NCBI GenBank assembly: GCA_030550295.1
Contig: JAUQPQ010000079.1
Coordinates: forward strand, 1 to 6,839
Reading direction: 5' to 3'
DNA: 6,839 nucleotides
Origin: Chloroflexota bacterium
Lineage (GTDB): Bacteria; Chloroflexota; Dehalococcoidia; SM23-28-2; HRBIN24
Positions 1-6,238 of this stretch are shown piece after piece. Under the pieces are notes generated by a model. That model saw only the letters and a list, made by a program, of their open reading frames with translations, was not told the DNA's origin and searched no databases. Within the stretch, counting starts at the first letter, position 1. Every line of letters starts with the position of its first letter. The position numbers and the translations under genes were made by a program.

Positions 1-80
1 AGATGGAAGACGAGGACATTACCCAAAGGGTCGATGATGGCGAAGAAGGATATAAGGGCCCGGGCTAGGTCGCCCCACAT
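1..80 (-). CDS. MarC-family integral membrane protein, N-terminal fragment (runs off left edge)
   Basis: Translating the reverse complement from the ATG at 80..78 gives 26 codons open to the window edge, beginning MWGDLARALISFFAIIDPLG and continuing NVLVFHL. A hydrophobic first segment followed by D-P-L-G-N and a V-F pair is the N-terminal signature of the MarC/UPF0056 multi-spanning inner-membrane family (compare E. coli YhgN, which has DPLGN-P-F here). The transport role of this family is poorly established, so no substrate is proposed. The start is uncertain. An in-frame GTG at 95..93 overlaps the lon stop as GTGA and would add five residues; neither start has a strong Shine-Dalgarno sequence. 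In both cases the gene is tightly coupled to lon and is probably the next operon member. Only about a tenth of a usual 200-220 residue protein is visible, so the family call rests on one motif. Confidence 0.7.
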   Translation of the reverse strand, partial: MWGDLARALISFFAIIDPLGNVLVFH

Positions 81-91
81 ACCCGGGTCCG

Positions 92-2467
92 TCACGTGGA
101 AGAGGCTAGCTCTGCCCGCTCTTGGGGGGCAGGGTGGAGGGCGATATCTAGCACCTCGTCCATATGGGAGACAAGAAAGACCTTGATTTCCTGTCTTACA
201 TCTTGGGGCACTTCTAGCAGGTCCTTGTCGTTGTCCTTGGGGATGATAACCTTGCGGATGCCGGCCCGGTGGGCGGCCAGAACCTTGTCCCTAATGGCTC
301 CTACGGGCAAAACCCTCCCTCGCAGGGTGATTTCCCCTGTCATGGCGACCCCTTTGTGCACTGGCCGTCCCGTCACTGCCGATAGGAGGGCGGTGGACAT
401 GGTGATGCCAGCTGAAGGGCCGTCTTTAGGGATGGCGCCGGCGGGCACGTGGATATGGATATCGTGCTTCTCGAAGAAGGAGGGAGGTATGTCCAAGGTG
501 GGGGCGCGGCTGCGAGTGTAGGTAAGGGCGGCCTGGGCCGATTCCTGCATCACCTCTCCCAGCTTGCCCGTAAGGATGAGGCGCCCTCGGCCGGGGACGA
601 CGGTGGCCTCCACGTACAAGACGTCGCCCCCAAAGGGGGTAGCAGCCAGGCCCGTAGCTACTCCTACCTCGTCCATCTCCTCGGCCGTCTGCCAGCGGTA
701 GCGGGGAGGGCCCAGAAGCTCTTGCAAGGAGTCAAGGGTGACAAGGGCCGGCTCCGTCCTCCCTTGGGCGATCTGCTGCGCTACCTTCCGACAGATGGCC
801 CCCAGCTCCCGTTCTAACTGCCGGACGCCTGCTTCCCTGGTATAGGAACGGATGATCTCCAGGAGGGCTTCCTTGGTTACCTCCAGCATGCCTTGGGGGA
901 TGCCGTTTTCTGTCAGCTGCCTGGGCAAAAGATAGCGGCGGGCGATCTCCACCTTTTGCGCCTCGGTGTAGCCTGGAATCTCGATTATCTCCATGCGGTC
1001 GCGCAGGGCTGGGGGGATGGTGTCCACCACGTTGGCGGTGGTGATGAAGAAGACTTTGGACAAGTCGAAGGGGACGTCCAGGTAGTGGTCAACGAAAGCG
1101 TGGTTCTGGGCGGGGTCCAGCACCTCTAGCAGAGCAGCTGCCGGGTCGCCCCGGAAGTCGGCTCCCAGCTTGTCCACCTCATCCAACATGAAGAGGGGGT
1201 TGAGGGTGCCTGCTCTCCTTATCTCCTGGATGATGCGGCCTGGAAGGGCACCCACGTAGGTGCGGCGGTGGCCCCTGATCTCTGCCTCGTCGCGCACTCC
1301 TCCCAGGGAGATGCGCACGAAACGGCGGCCAAGGGCACGGGCTATAGACTGGCCTAGGGAGGTCTTGCCCACCCCTGGTGGCCCTACAAAGCAGAGGATG
1401 GGGCCTCTCATATCGCCCCCTTTGAGCTTGCGCACAGCTAAGTAGCCCAGGATACGCTCCTTCACCTTCTCCAGATCGGCGTGCTCTTCGTCTAGGATTT
1501 GGCGGGCCCAGTCTATGTCCAGGTTGTCCTCGGTGTAGCGAGCCCAGGGGAGATCGGCCAGCCACTCCAGGTAGGTCCTGGCTACCTGGTATTCGGGGGA
1601 CTGGGGTGGGATGATGCGGAGGCGCTCCAGCTCTCGTTGGGCCTCCTTGCGGGCCACCTCAGGCAGTTGGGCGGCCTCTAGCTTCTCCTTCAGCTCCACT
1701 AGCTCAGGTGGCAGTTCGCCTTCGCCCAGCTCCTGCTGGATCGCCCTCAGCTGCTCCCGCAAGATGACTTCCCTTTGGCGTCGCTCCAGTTCGCTGTGGG
1801 CCTTACGGCGTATTTGGGCGGTCACCTCCAGCACTTCCACCTCGTGTTGGAGGAGCTGTAGAACCAGGGAGAGGCGTTGGTGCAGGTCTACCGCCTCAAG
1901 CACTTTCTGCTTCTCTTCAGGCCTGATGGGCAGGGTTGCCGCCACGAAATCGGCGAAGCTTCCTGGGTCTTGTAGCTGGAGGGCCATAAGGGCCAGCTCT
2001 TTAGGCATCTGCTCCGAGAGTTGAATGGCTCTCTGGAAAAGTTGGGAGATGTGGCGGGCCATCGCCTCCGCCTCGATGGAGCGTTCCTGTGGCTCCTCTA
2101 GCACCTGCACATGTCCCTTTAGCCAAGGCTCCCTCTGTTCTAGGGAGAGGAGGCGTACCCTGGCCACCCCTTGGATGATGGCGTGGACGGTGCCGTCGGG
2201 GGCTTTGGCCATGCGGGTGATGAGGGCTGCTGTACCCACGTCGTAGAGGGCCCCTTTAAGGTCGTCTTCTCCTTGTCTTTGGGCGAAGATGCCCACTATC
2301 TTTCCTGAGGTGACGGCGTCATCTATGGCGCGGATCTCGGAGGGGTCGGTGGCTATGACGGGGATTATCTGGGAGGGGAACAGGACGTTAGGGCCGCTAG
2401 GGATAATGGGGATGATTTCAGGCACCTTTAGGGGCGCCCGCCTGGTGGGGGCCTCCTCCGCCTGCAC
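92..2467 (-). CDS. lon: ATP-dependent protease LonA (endopeptidase La)
   Basis: Cytoplasmic homohexameric AAA+ serine protease that unfolds and degrades damaged and regulatory proteins. From the preferred start it is 791 residues, close to the E. coli length of 784. Domain order is an N-terminal substrate-binding domain (about 15-205), a charged coiled-coil stretch (about 205-290), the AAA+ module and the C-terminal protease domain. Visible AAA+ residues are Walker A GPPGVGKT (362-369), Walker B FMLDE with D429 and E430, sensor-1 N479, an arginine in DRM (R491) and sensor-2 R549 in GVRQLER. The proteolytic dyad is S685 in KDGPSAG and K728 in RDKVLAAHRAG; the 43-residue spacing equals that of E. 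coli Ser679/Lys722. There is no membrane segment, so it is LonA rather than LonB. A longer start (GTG at 2476..2474) exists but lies inside the Shine-Dalgarno sequence, so GTG at 2467..2465 is preferred. The gene follows hsp20 and precedes marC, all probably co-transcribed. It appears intact. Confidence 0.97.
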   Translation of the reverse strand: MQAEEAPTRRAPLKVPEIIPIIPSGPNVLFPSQIIPVIATDPSEIRAIDDAVTSGKIVGIFAQRQGEDDLKGALYDVGTAALITRMAKAPDGTVHAIIQGVARVRLLSLEQREPWLKGHVQVLEEPQERSIEAEAMARHISQLFQRAIQLSEQMPKELALMALQLQDPGSFADFVAATLPIRPEEKQKVLEAVDLHQRLSLVLQLLQHEVEVLEVTAQIRRKAHSELERRQREVILREQLRAIQQELGEGELPPELVELKEKLEAAQLPEVARKEAQRELERLRIIPPQSPEYQVARTYLEWLADLPWARYTEDNLDIDWARQILDEEHADLEKVKERILGYLAVRKLKGGDMRGPILCFVGPPGVGKTSLGQSIARALGRRFVRISLGGVRDEAEIRGHRRTYVGALPGRIIQEIRRAGTLNPLFMLDEVDKLGADFRGDPAAALLEVLDPAQNHAFVDHYLDVPFDLSKVFFITTANVVDTIPPALRDRMEIIEIPGYTEAQKVEIARRYLLPRQLTENGIPQGMLEVTKEALLEIIRSYTREAGVRQLERELGAICRKVAQQIAQGRTEPALVTLDSLQELLGPPRYRWQTAEEMDEVGVATGLAATPFGGDVLYVEATVVPGRGRLILTGKLGEVMQESAQAALTYTRSRAPTLDIPPSFFEKHDIHIHVPAGAIPKDGPSAGITMSTALLSAVTGRPVHKGVAMTGEITLRGRVLPVGAIRDKVLAAHRAGIRKVIIPKDNDKDLLEVPQDVRQEIKVFLVSHMDEVLDIALHPAPQERAELASST

Positions 2468-2472
2468 AGGGT

Positions 2473-2481
2473 TCACCTCCT
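2473..2481 (-). promoter_or_regulatory. Strong Shine-Dalgarno sequence that decides the lon start
   Basis: On the minus strand the 20 bases between the hsp20 stop and the GTG at 2467 contain AGGAGGTGA, a near-complete complement of the 16S rRNA 3' end. It is followed by five bases (ACCCT) and then GTG. The upstream GTG at 2476..2474 is part of this element and would have no ribosome binding site at usable spacing. The downstream GTG is therefore the better start, which removes three residues from the longest reading frame. Confidence 0.7.
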
Positions 2482-2487
2482 CGGCCT

Positions 2488-2955
2488 TCAGCGGGCGGTA
2501 ATCCTGATCCGACGGTCAGCAGGTCTTTTAACTTTAGGTAGGTGGACCTCTAGGAACCCGTCCTGATATGCTACCGTTACTTTCTCGGGGTCTACGTCTG
2601 AGGGGAGGGTGAGCTGGCGTTGGAAGGGGCCGTAGCACACCTCCACCTGGGAGTAGATGCGTCCTGGGGGGCTCTTGGACATCTCCCGCTCTCCCCTTAT
2701 GGTCAGGGAACGCCCCTCCAGGATCAGCTCCACCTCTTGGTCACGGATGCCTGCGATCTCCAAGACCACCACTACTGCCTCGCCTGTCTCGTATATGTCG
2801 GCTGGGGGCTCAAAGATGGGGGGGCAGAAGCGGGAGAGGGGCATAGGCCCCATAAGCTGTTGCCAAGACCGCTCCATTCGCTCCCTGAACAGCTCCATCT
2901 GTTGGAAGAGCTCCTCTTCCAGCCTCATATCCCCACCCGATGCCCATCTTACCAT
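2488..2955 (-). CDS. Hsp20/alpha-crystallin family small heat-shock protein
   Basis: ATP-independent cytoplasmic holdase that binds unfolding proteins and keeps them available for refolding or degradation. The 155-residue protein has a short helical N-terminal arm rich in Glu, Met and Gln (about 10-36) and an alpha-crystallin domain from about 48 (PPADIYET) to 141. The domain includes the strand SLTIRGER (83-90) and the family motif near its end, here DGFLEVHLPK with Phe in the usual G-V/I-L triplet. A C-terminal I-x-I motif (I150-R-I152) should dock into neighbouring subunits during oligomerisation. The ATG at 2955 lies 3 bases after the gyrA stop and has AGGGGGA (2970..2964) 8 bases upstream. 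An internal ATG at 2928..2926 (residue 10), preceded by GGGTGGGG at short spacing, is a possible alternative. No CIRCE or other heat-shock operator is seen; expression probably comes through the gyrA transcript. Cys44 and Cys107 are present, with no evident role. Confidence 0.94.
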   Translation of the reverse strand: MVRWASGGDMRLEEELFQQMELFRERMERSWQQLMGPMPLSRFCPPIFEPPADIYETGEAVVVVLEIAGIRDQEVELILEGRSLTIRGEREMSKSPPGRIYSQVEVCYGPFQRQLTLPSDVDPEKVTVAYQDGFLEVHLPKVKRPADRRIRITAR

Positions 2956-2958
2956 AGC

Positions 2959-5448
2959 TCAGGTCCCCCTGTCAGGGACGACTGCCACCGCCACCACCTG
3001 GTCAGTAGGGGGGAGGTCTATAAGTTTCACGCCCTGGGCAGGGCGGCCCTGTAGGGGGACGTGGGAGGCCTGGGTGCGGAGGGCGGTGCCTTTCTGGGAG
3101 GCGATAATCACATGGGCTTGGGGATGGACGCGACAGGCGGCTGCCACCTGCCCCGTGCGCTCTGCCACCCTATATGCCACAACCCCTTGGCCCCCACGGT
3201 GGTGGAGGGGAAAGGCTCCCACCGACGTGCGCTTGCCAAAGCCCCGGCTAGTGACGAAAAGGATCTCGTCTTGTCCGTCTACCACCTCCATGGCTACCAC
3301 CTGGTCATGGGGGGAGAGGCGAATGCCCCTTACTCCTCCCGATTGGCGGGAGGCGGTACGGAGTTCGGCCACAGGGAAGCGGAGGGCCTGGCCCTGTGCA
3401 GTTATCAGCAGCAGATGATCGCCCTCGCTGGCGGGCCGGGCCGATACCAGGCGGTCACCCTCTTCCAGGTCAATAGCGGCTAAAGCCCGGCGTCCTGACG
3501 AGGCGAAGGCAGATAGGGTGGTGCGTTTTACCTCTCCCTTGGCAGTGGCCAACACTAGGAACTTCTCCTCATCCCCTGGGGTGTGGCGCACCACTGCAGT
3601 AACCTCCTCCCCAGGCTCGAGGGCCAAAAGGTTCACCAAGGGCTGTCCGCGCCCGTAGCGCCCTTCCTCTGGCGCTTCGTATACCTTGAGCTGGAAACAG
3701 CGCCCCTTTTGAACGAAGAGGAGGAGGTCGTCATGGGTGTCGGCCACTATTAGGTGGGCCACGGCGTCGTCCTCCCTTGTGCGCATAGAGGCTAACCCCT
3801 TGCCCCCGCGTCTCTGGGCGCGGTAGGCGGCAAGGGGTGCCCTTTTGATGTAGCCACGGCTAGATATGCTCACCACCACCGTCTGGTGGGGGATAAGGTC
3901 CTCCTCGCTAGTCTCTTCGGGCTCACGGTCCAGAATGAGGGTGCGACGGGGGCTATCGTAGCGGCGCTTCAGCTCCCGCAACTCTTCCTGGATGAGGTGG
4001 TCTATCTTGCGGGGGTTGGCAAGGAGGTCTTCCAGGTAGGCCATCTCCTTGATGACGTCTTCATATTCTTGGCGGAGCTTTTCCCTTTCCAGGCGAGCTA
4101 GCCGGCGAAGGGGCATCTCTAGCACTGCCTGCGCCTGGGCCTCTGATAGGGAGAAGGGAGGGGCCATAAGGCGCCGGCGTGCCTCTTCTACTGAGGGCGA
4201 CTGACGTATGGCGGCGATGATTTGCTCCAGCTGTTCAATGGCGCGAAGTAGGCCTTGGAGGATATGTTCCCTCTCTTGGGCCTTGCGTAGGTCGTGCTGG
4301 CTGCGGCGCTGCACCACCTCGCGTCGGTGGTCGATGAACGCCTGGAGGATGTTCTTGAGGCCCACCGTGCGGGGCTGCCCTCCCACGAGGGCCAACATGT
4401 TGACGTTATAGGCCAGCTGCAAAGGCGTGTGCTTGTACAGGGTAGCAAGGACCTGTTGAGGATTGGCCTCCCTCTTTAGCTCTATGACGATGCGCAGGCC
4501 TTCCCGGTCGGACTCGTCCCTTATCTCCGATATCCCCTCGATGCGGCGCTCTCGGGCCAGCTCAGCGATGCGAGCTATGAGGGGTGCCTTGGCCACGCGA
4601 TAGGGGAGCTCGGTGATGACGATGTGCTGTCCCCTAGCGGTAGGCTCGATACGTGCCCGGGCCCGCATGAGGATGCGACCTTTCCCCTCGGCGTAGGCGC
4701 GGGCGATGGCGTCTTCTTTGAGCTCTTGTCGCTGGCCGTCCCCCGAGATCGCCTTTATCTTCTCGTAGCGGAAGATAAGGCCACCGGTGGGGAAGTCGGG
4801 GCCGCGGACTATGCGGGCCAGCTCATCGGTGGTGGCGTCAGGGTGGTCCAGGAGGTAGATGATGGCGTCACTTATTTCGCCTAGATTATGTGGGGGTATT
4901 TCGGTGGCCATGCCCACGGCGATACCTGAGGCCCCGTTGACCAGGAGGTTGGGCAGCCGGGCGGGCAAGACCTGGGGCTCCGTTAGGGTATCGTCGAAGT
5001 TGGGGACGAAGTCTACCGTGTCCTTGTCTATGTCGGCCATCATCTCCTCGGCTATGGGGGCGAGGCGTGCCTCGGTGTAGCGCATCGCTGCCGGGGGATC
5101 ATCGTCGATGGAGCCGAAGTTGCCCTGGCCGTCCACTAGGGGGTAGCGCATGACGAAGGGCTGGGCCATGCGCACCATCGCTTCGTAGACGGGGTCGTCG
5201 CCGTGGGGGTGGTATTTGCCTAGAACCTCTCCCACAATGCGGGCGCTCTTCTTGTAAGGTTGGCCGGGACGTAGGCCCAGCTCCCACATGGTGTAGAGGA
5301 TGCGCCTCTGCACCGGTTTGAGCCCGTCCCGCACATCGGGCAGCGCCCTGGAGACGATGACGCTCATGGCGTAGTCCAGGTAGGCGGCCCGCATCTCATC
5401 CTCTATGCGGATGGGCTGGATGTGGCGGGCTACAGGCTCAGTTACCAT
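2959..5448 (-). CDS. gyrA: DNA gyrase subunit A
   Basis: Breakage-reunion subunit of the type IIA topoisomerase that, with GyrB and ATP, introduces negative supercoils. The 829 residues comprise the winged-helix/tower cleavage core (about 12-370), a coiled-coil arm with DNA gate (about 370-500) and a C-terminal beta-pinwheel (about 515-825). The catalytic tyrosine is Y124 in AAMRYTEARL with the neighbouring R123; K44 lies in DGLKPVQRR. The GyrA box QRRGGKG (545-551) is canonical and argues for gyrase rather than the ParC subunit of topoisomerase IV. There is no acidic C-terminal tail like that of E. coli GyrA (875 residues). The quinolone-determining segment reads HPHGDDPVYEAMVRMAQ: Asp85, Pro86 and Glu89 stand where E. 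coli has Ser83, Ala84 and Asp87. The start ATG has AGGAG six bases upstream. It heads a tightly spaced gyrA-hsp20-lon-marC run with a candidate promoter in the 82-base gap before it. No gyrB is in view. Confidence 0.96.
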   Translation of the reverse strand: MVTEPVARHIQPIRIEDEMRAAYLDYAMSVIVSRALPDVRDGLKPVQRRILYTMWELGLRPGQPYKKSARIVGEVLGKYHPHGDDPVYEAMVRMAQPFVMRYPLVDGQGNFGSIDDDPPAAMRYTEARLAPIAEEMMADIDKDTVDFVPNFDDTLTEPQVLPARLPNLLVNGASGIAVGMATEIPPHNLGEISDAIIYLLDHPDATTDELARIVRGPDFPTGGLIFRYEKIKAISGDGQRQELKEDAIARAYAEGKGRILMRARARIEPTARGQHIVITELPYRVAKAPLIARIAELARERRIEGISEIRDESDREGLRIVIELKREANPQQVLATLYKHTPLQLAYNVNMLALVGGQPRTVGLKNILQAFIDHRREVVQRRSQHDLRKAQEREHILQGLLRAIEQLEQIIAAIRQSPSVEEARRRLMAPPFSLSEAQAQAVLEMPLRRLARLEREKLRQEYEDVIKEMAYLEDLLANPRKIDHLIQEELRELKRRYDSPRRTLILDREPEETSEEDLIPHQTVVVSISSRGYIKRAPLAAYRAQRRGGKGLASMRTREDDAVAHLIVADTHDDLLLFVQKGRCFQLKVYEAPEEGRYGRGQPLVNLLALEPGEEVTAVVRHTPGDEEKFLVLATAKGEVKRTTLSAFASSGRRALAAIDLEEGDRLVSARPASEGDHLLLITAQGQALRFPVAELRTASRQSGGVRGIRLSPHDQVVAMEVVDGQDEILFVTSRGFGKRTSVGAFPLHHRGGQGVVAYRVAERTGQVAAACRVHPQAHVIIASQKGTALRTQASHVPLQGRPAQGVKLIDLPPTDQVVAVAVVPDRGT

Positions 5449-5454
5449 ATCAGA

Positions 5455-5459
5455 CTCCT
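5455..5459 (-). promoter_or_regulatory. Ribosome binding site of gyrA
   Basis: AGGAG on the minus strand lies six bases before the ATG at 5448..5446. This is an optimal distance and supports that ATG as the gyrA start. Confidence 0.75.
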
Positions 5460-5477
5460 AAGGGAGGGTGAGAAGGT

Positions 5478-5500
5478 GGCTTTATTTCCATCATAAAGCC
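5478..5500. repeat. Perfect 8-base inverted repeat in the gyrA leader region
   Basis: GGCTTTAT (5478-5485) and ATAAAGCC (5493-5500) are exact inverted copies around a 7-base centre. Read on the minus strand there is no U-run after the second arm, so it is a poor intrinsic terminator for the upstream pair; on the plus strand only four Ts follow. The repeat covers the -10 element of the candidate gyrA promoter, so a repressor or activator half-site arrangement is the more interesting reading. A chance palindrome remains possible. Confidence 0.55.
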
Positions 5501-5518
5501 TTTTGGGCTAGCTTTCCA
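5490..5518 (-). promoter_or_regulatory. Candidate sigma70-type promoter for gyrA-hsp20-lon-marC
   Basis: On the minus strand TGGAAA (5518..5513, four of six matches to TTGACA) is separated by exactly 17 bases from TATGAT (5495..5490, five of six matches to TATAAT). Transcription would start near 5483, giving an untranslated leader of about 35 bases that contains the gyrA ribosome binding site. It lies in the only sizeable intergenic gap of the window (5449-5530), where a promoter would be expected. It is a pattern match only. Confidence 0.45.
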
Positions 5519-5530
5519 CTGCGTTTTGCC

Positions 5531-6229
5531 TCAGGGGCTGCCAAACTGCTGGCATGCCTCCACAAAGGCCGCAAAGAGGGGAAACGCGTAGGCTAAAGGG
5601 ACTCCCCTTTCTTCCCTCTCAAGGCGCATCTCAGGCCGCTCTGGATGCCACTGGACTCCCACCGCCCAAGGGTGATCTTCCACCTGGAGGGCCTCCACCA
5701 GGCCTTCTGAGGAGTAGGCCAGGGGTACTATGCCACGCCCTAGGAGCCCCGGAGTGACCGCCTGATGGTGCCGCGAGTTGACCCAGAGGCTTTCGTGTCC
5801 ATAAAGCTCGGCCAGGAACCCCTCCACCCGGATGGGGTGCCAAGAGGAGGAATCGTCCTCTTGGGCTTGGTGGCCTCCATCGGCCAGGTGTTGGAGGAGG
5901 CTTCCCCCCAGGGCGACGTTGATAAGCTGGTGGCCCCGGCATATGCCCAATATGGGCACTCCCTTTCTGATCGCCTCTCGTAGCAGGGACAACTCGTGGC
6001 GGTCCCGCTCTTTGTTGGGGCGCTGGGTAGCTGGGTGTCTACGCTGGCCGTAGAGGGCAGGGTCTATGTCCACCCCTCCGGTGAGAAGCAGGCCTTGAAG
6101 CCCTTCTAGGCCTTGACCTGGCAAGAGGCGCACCGGCTCCCCTCCGGCCTGGCGTAGGCTCTCTTCGTAGTGGTGGAACCGCTCCCCGGGAGGAGCACGC
6201 CAGACAGGTATACCTATGCGAGGCCTCAT
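5531..6229 (-). CDS. Class I glutamine amidotransferase-like hydrolase, peptidase C26 (PuuD-like)
   Basis: Cytoplasmic enzyme of the class I glutamine amidotransferase fold. The C26/PuuD branch hydrolyses gamma-glutamyl amide bonds, for example gamma-glutamyl-GABA in putrescine breakdown. The 232 residues show the N-terminal IGIPV strand, LLLTGGVDIDPALYG (47-61) typical of this branch, the nucleophile elbow GICRGHQ with Cys97, NSRHHQAV (151-158), and GVQWHPE with His195 and Glu197 completing the Cys-His-Glu triad. Length fits the family (about 230-255). No synthase domain is fused and no trp, carA, guaA or purine genes adjoin, so a stand-alone hydrolase is more likely than a biosynthetic amidotransferase subunit; the true substrate is unknown. 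The ATG lies 9 bases after the upstream permease stop, without a clear Shine-Dalgarno sequence, so translation may be coupled to the permease. No putrescine-pathway genes are in the window to support the PuuD role. Confidence 0.9.
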   Translation of the reverse strand: MRPRIGIPVWRAPPGERFHHYEESLRQAGGEPVRLLPGQGLEGLQGLLLTGGVDIDPALYGQRRHPATQRPNKERDRHELSLLREAIRKGVPILGICRGHQLINVALGGSLLQHLADGGHQAQEDDSSSWHPIRVEGFLAELYGHESLWVNSRHHQAVTPGLLGRGIVPLAYSSEGLVEALQVEDHPWAVGVQWHPERPEMRLEREERGVPLAYAFPLFAAFVEACQQFGSP

Positions 6230-6238
6230 ACCGACATT

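Noticed and set aside
96..817. Plus-strand open frames opposite the 3' half of lon
   Set aside because: They are antisense to the Lon protease domain, are compositionally biased, and overlap each other in different frames. This is the usual shadow pattern rather than genes.
1179..1565. Second minus-strand frame inside lon (128 codons)
   Set aside because: It is a +1/-1 frame overlap within the conserved AAA+ module, Pro/Arg/Gly-rich, with no homology I recognise. The lon frame is continuous through it, so it does not indicate a frameshift.
2657..3418. Plus-strand open frame of 253 codons opposite hsp20 and the 3' end of gyrA
   Set aside because: It is an antisense shadow of two strongly supported genes in GC-rich DNA. 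Its translation is rich in Ser, Thr, Arg and Trp, with no recognisable domain and no ribosome binding site worth noting.
2959..5448. ParC (topoisomerase IV subunit A) instead of GyrA
   Set aside because: A complete GyrA box QRRGGKG and a full-length beta-pinwheel domain are present, which mark gyrase.
5478..5504. Intrinsic terminator between the amidotransferase and gyrA
   Set aside because: The hairpin is AT-rich, and on the transcribed (minus) strand ACCTTC follows instead of a U-run. On the plus strand, where four Ts follow, there is no gene to terminate.
5449..5530. CIRCE or similar heat-shock operator upstream of the hsp20/lon run
   Set aside because: The TTAGCACTC/GAGTGCTAA arms are absent. 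The inverted repeat found there has an unrelated sequence and a 7-base centre.
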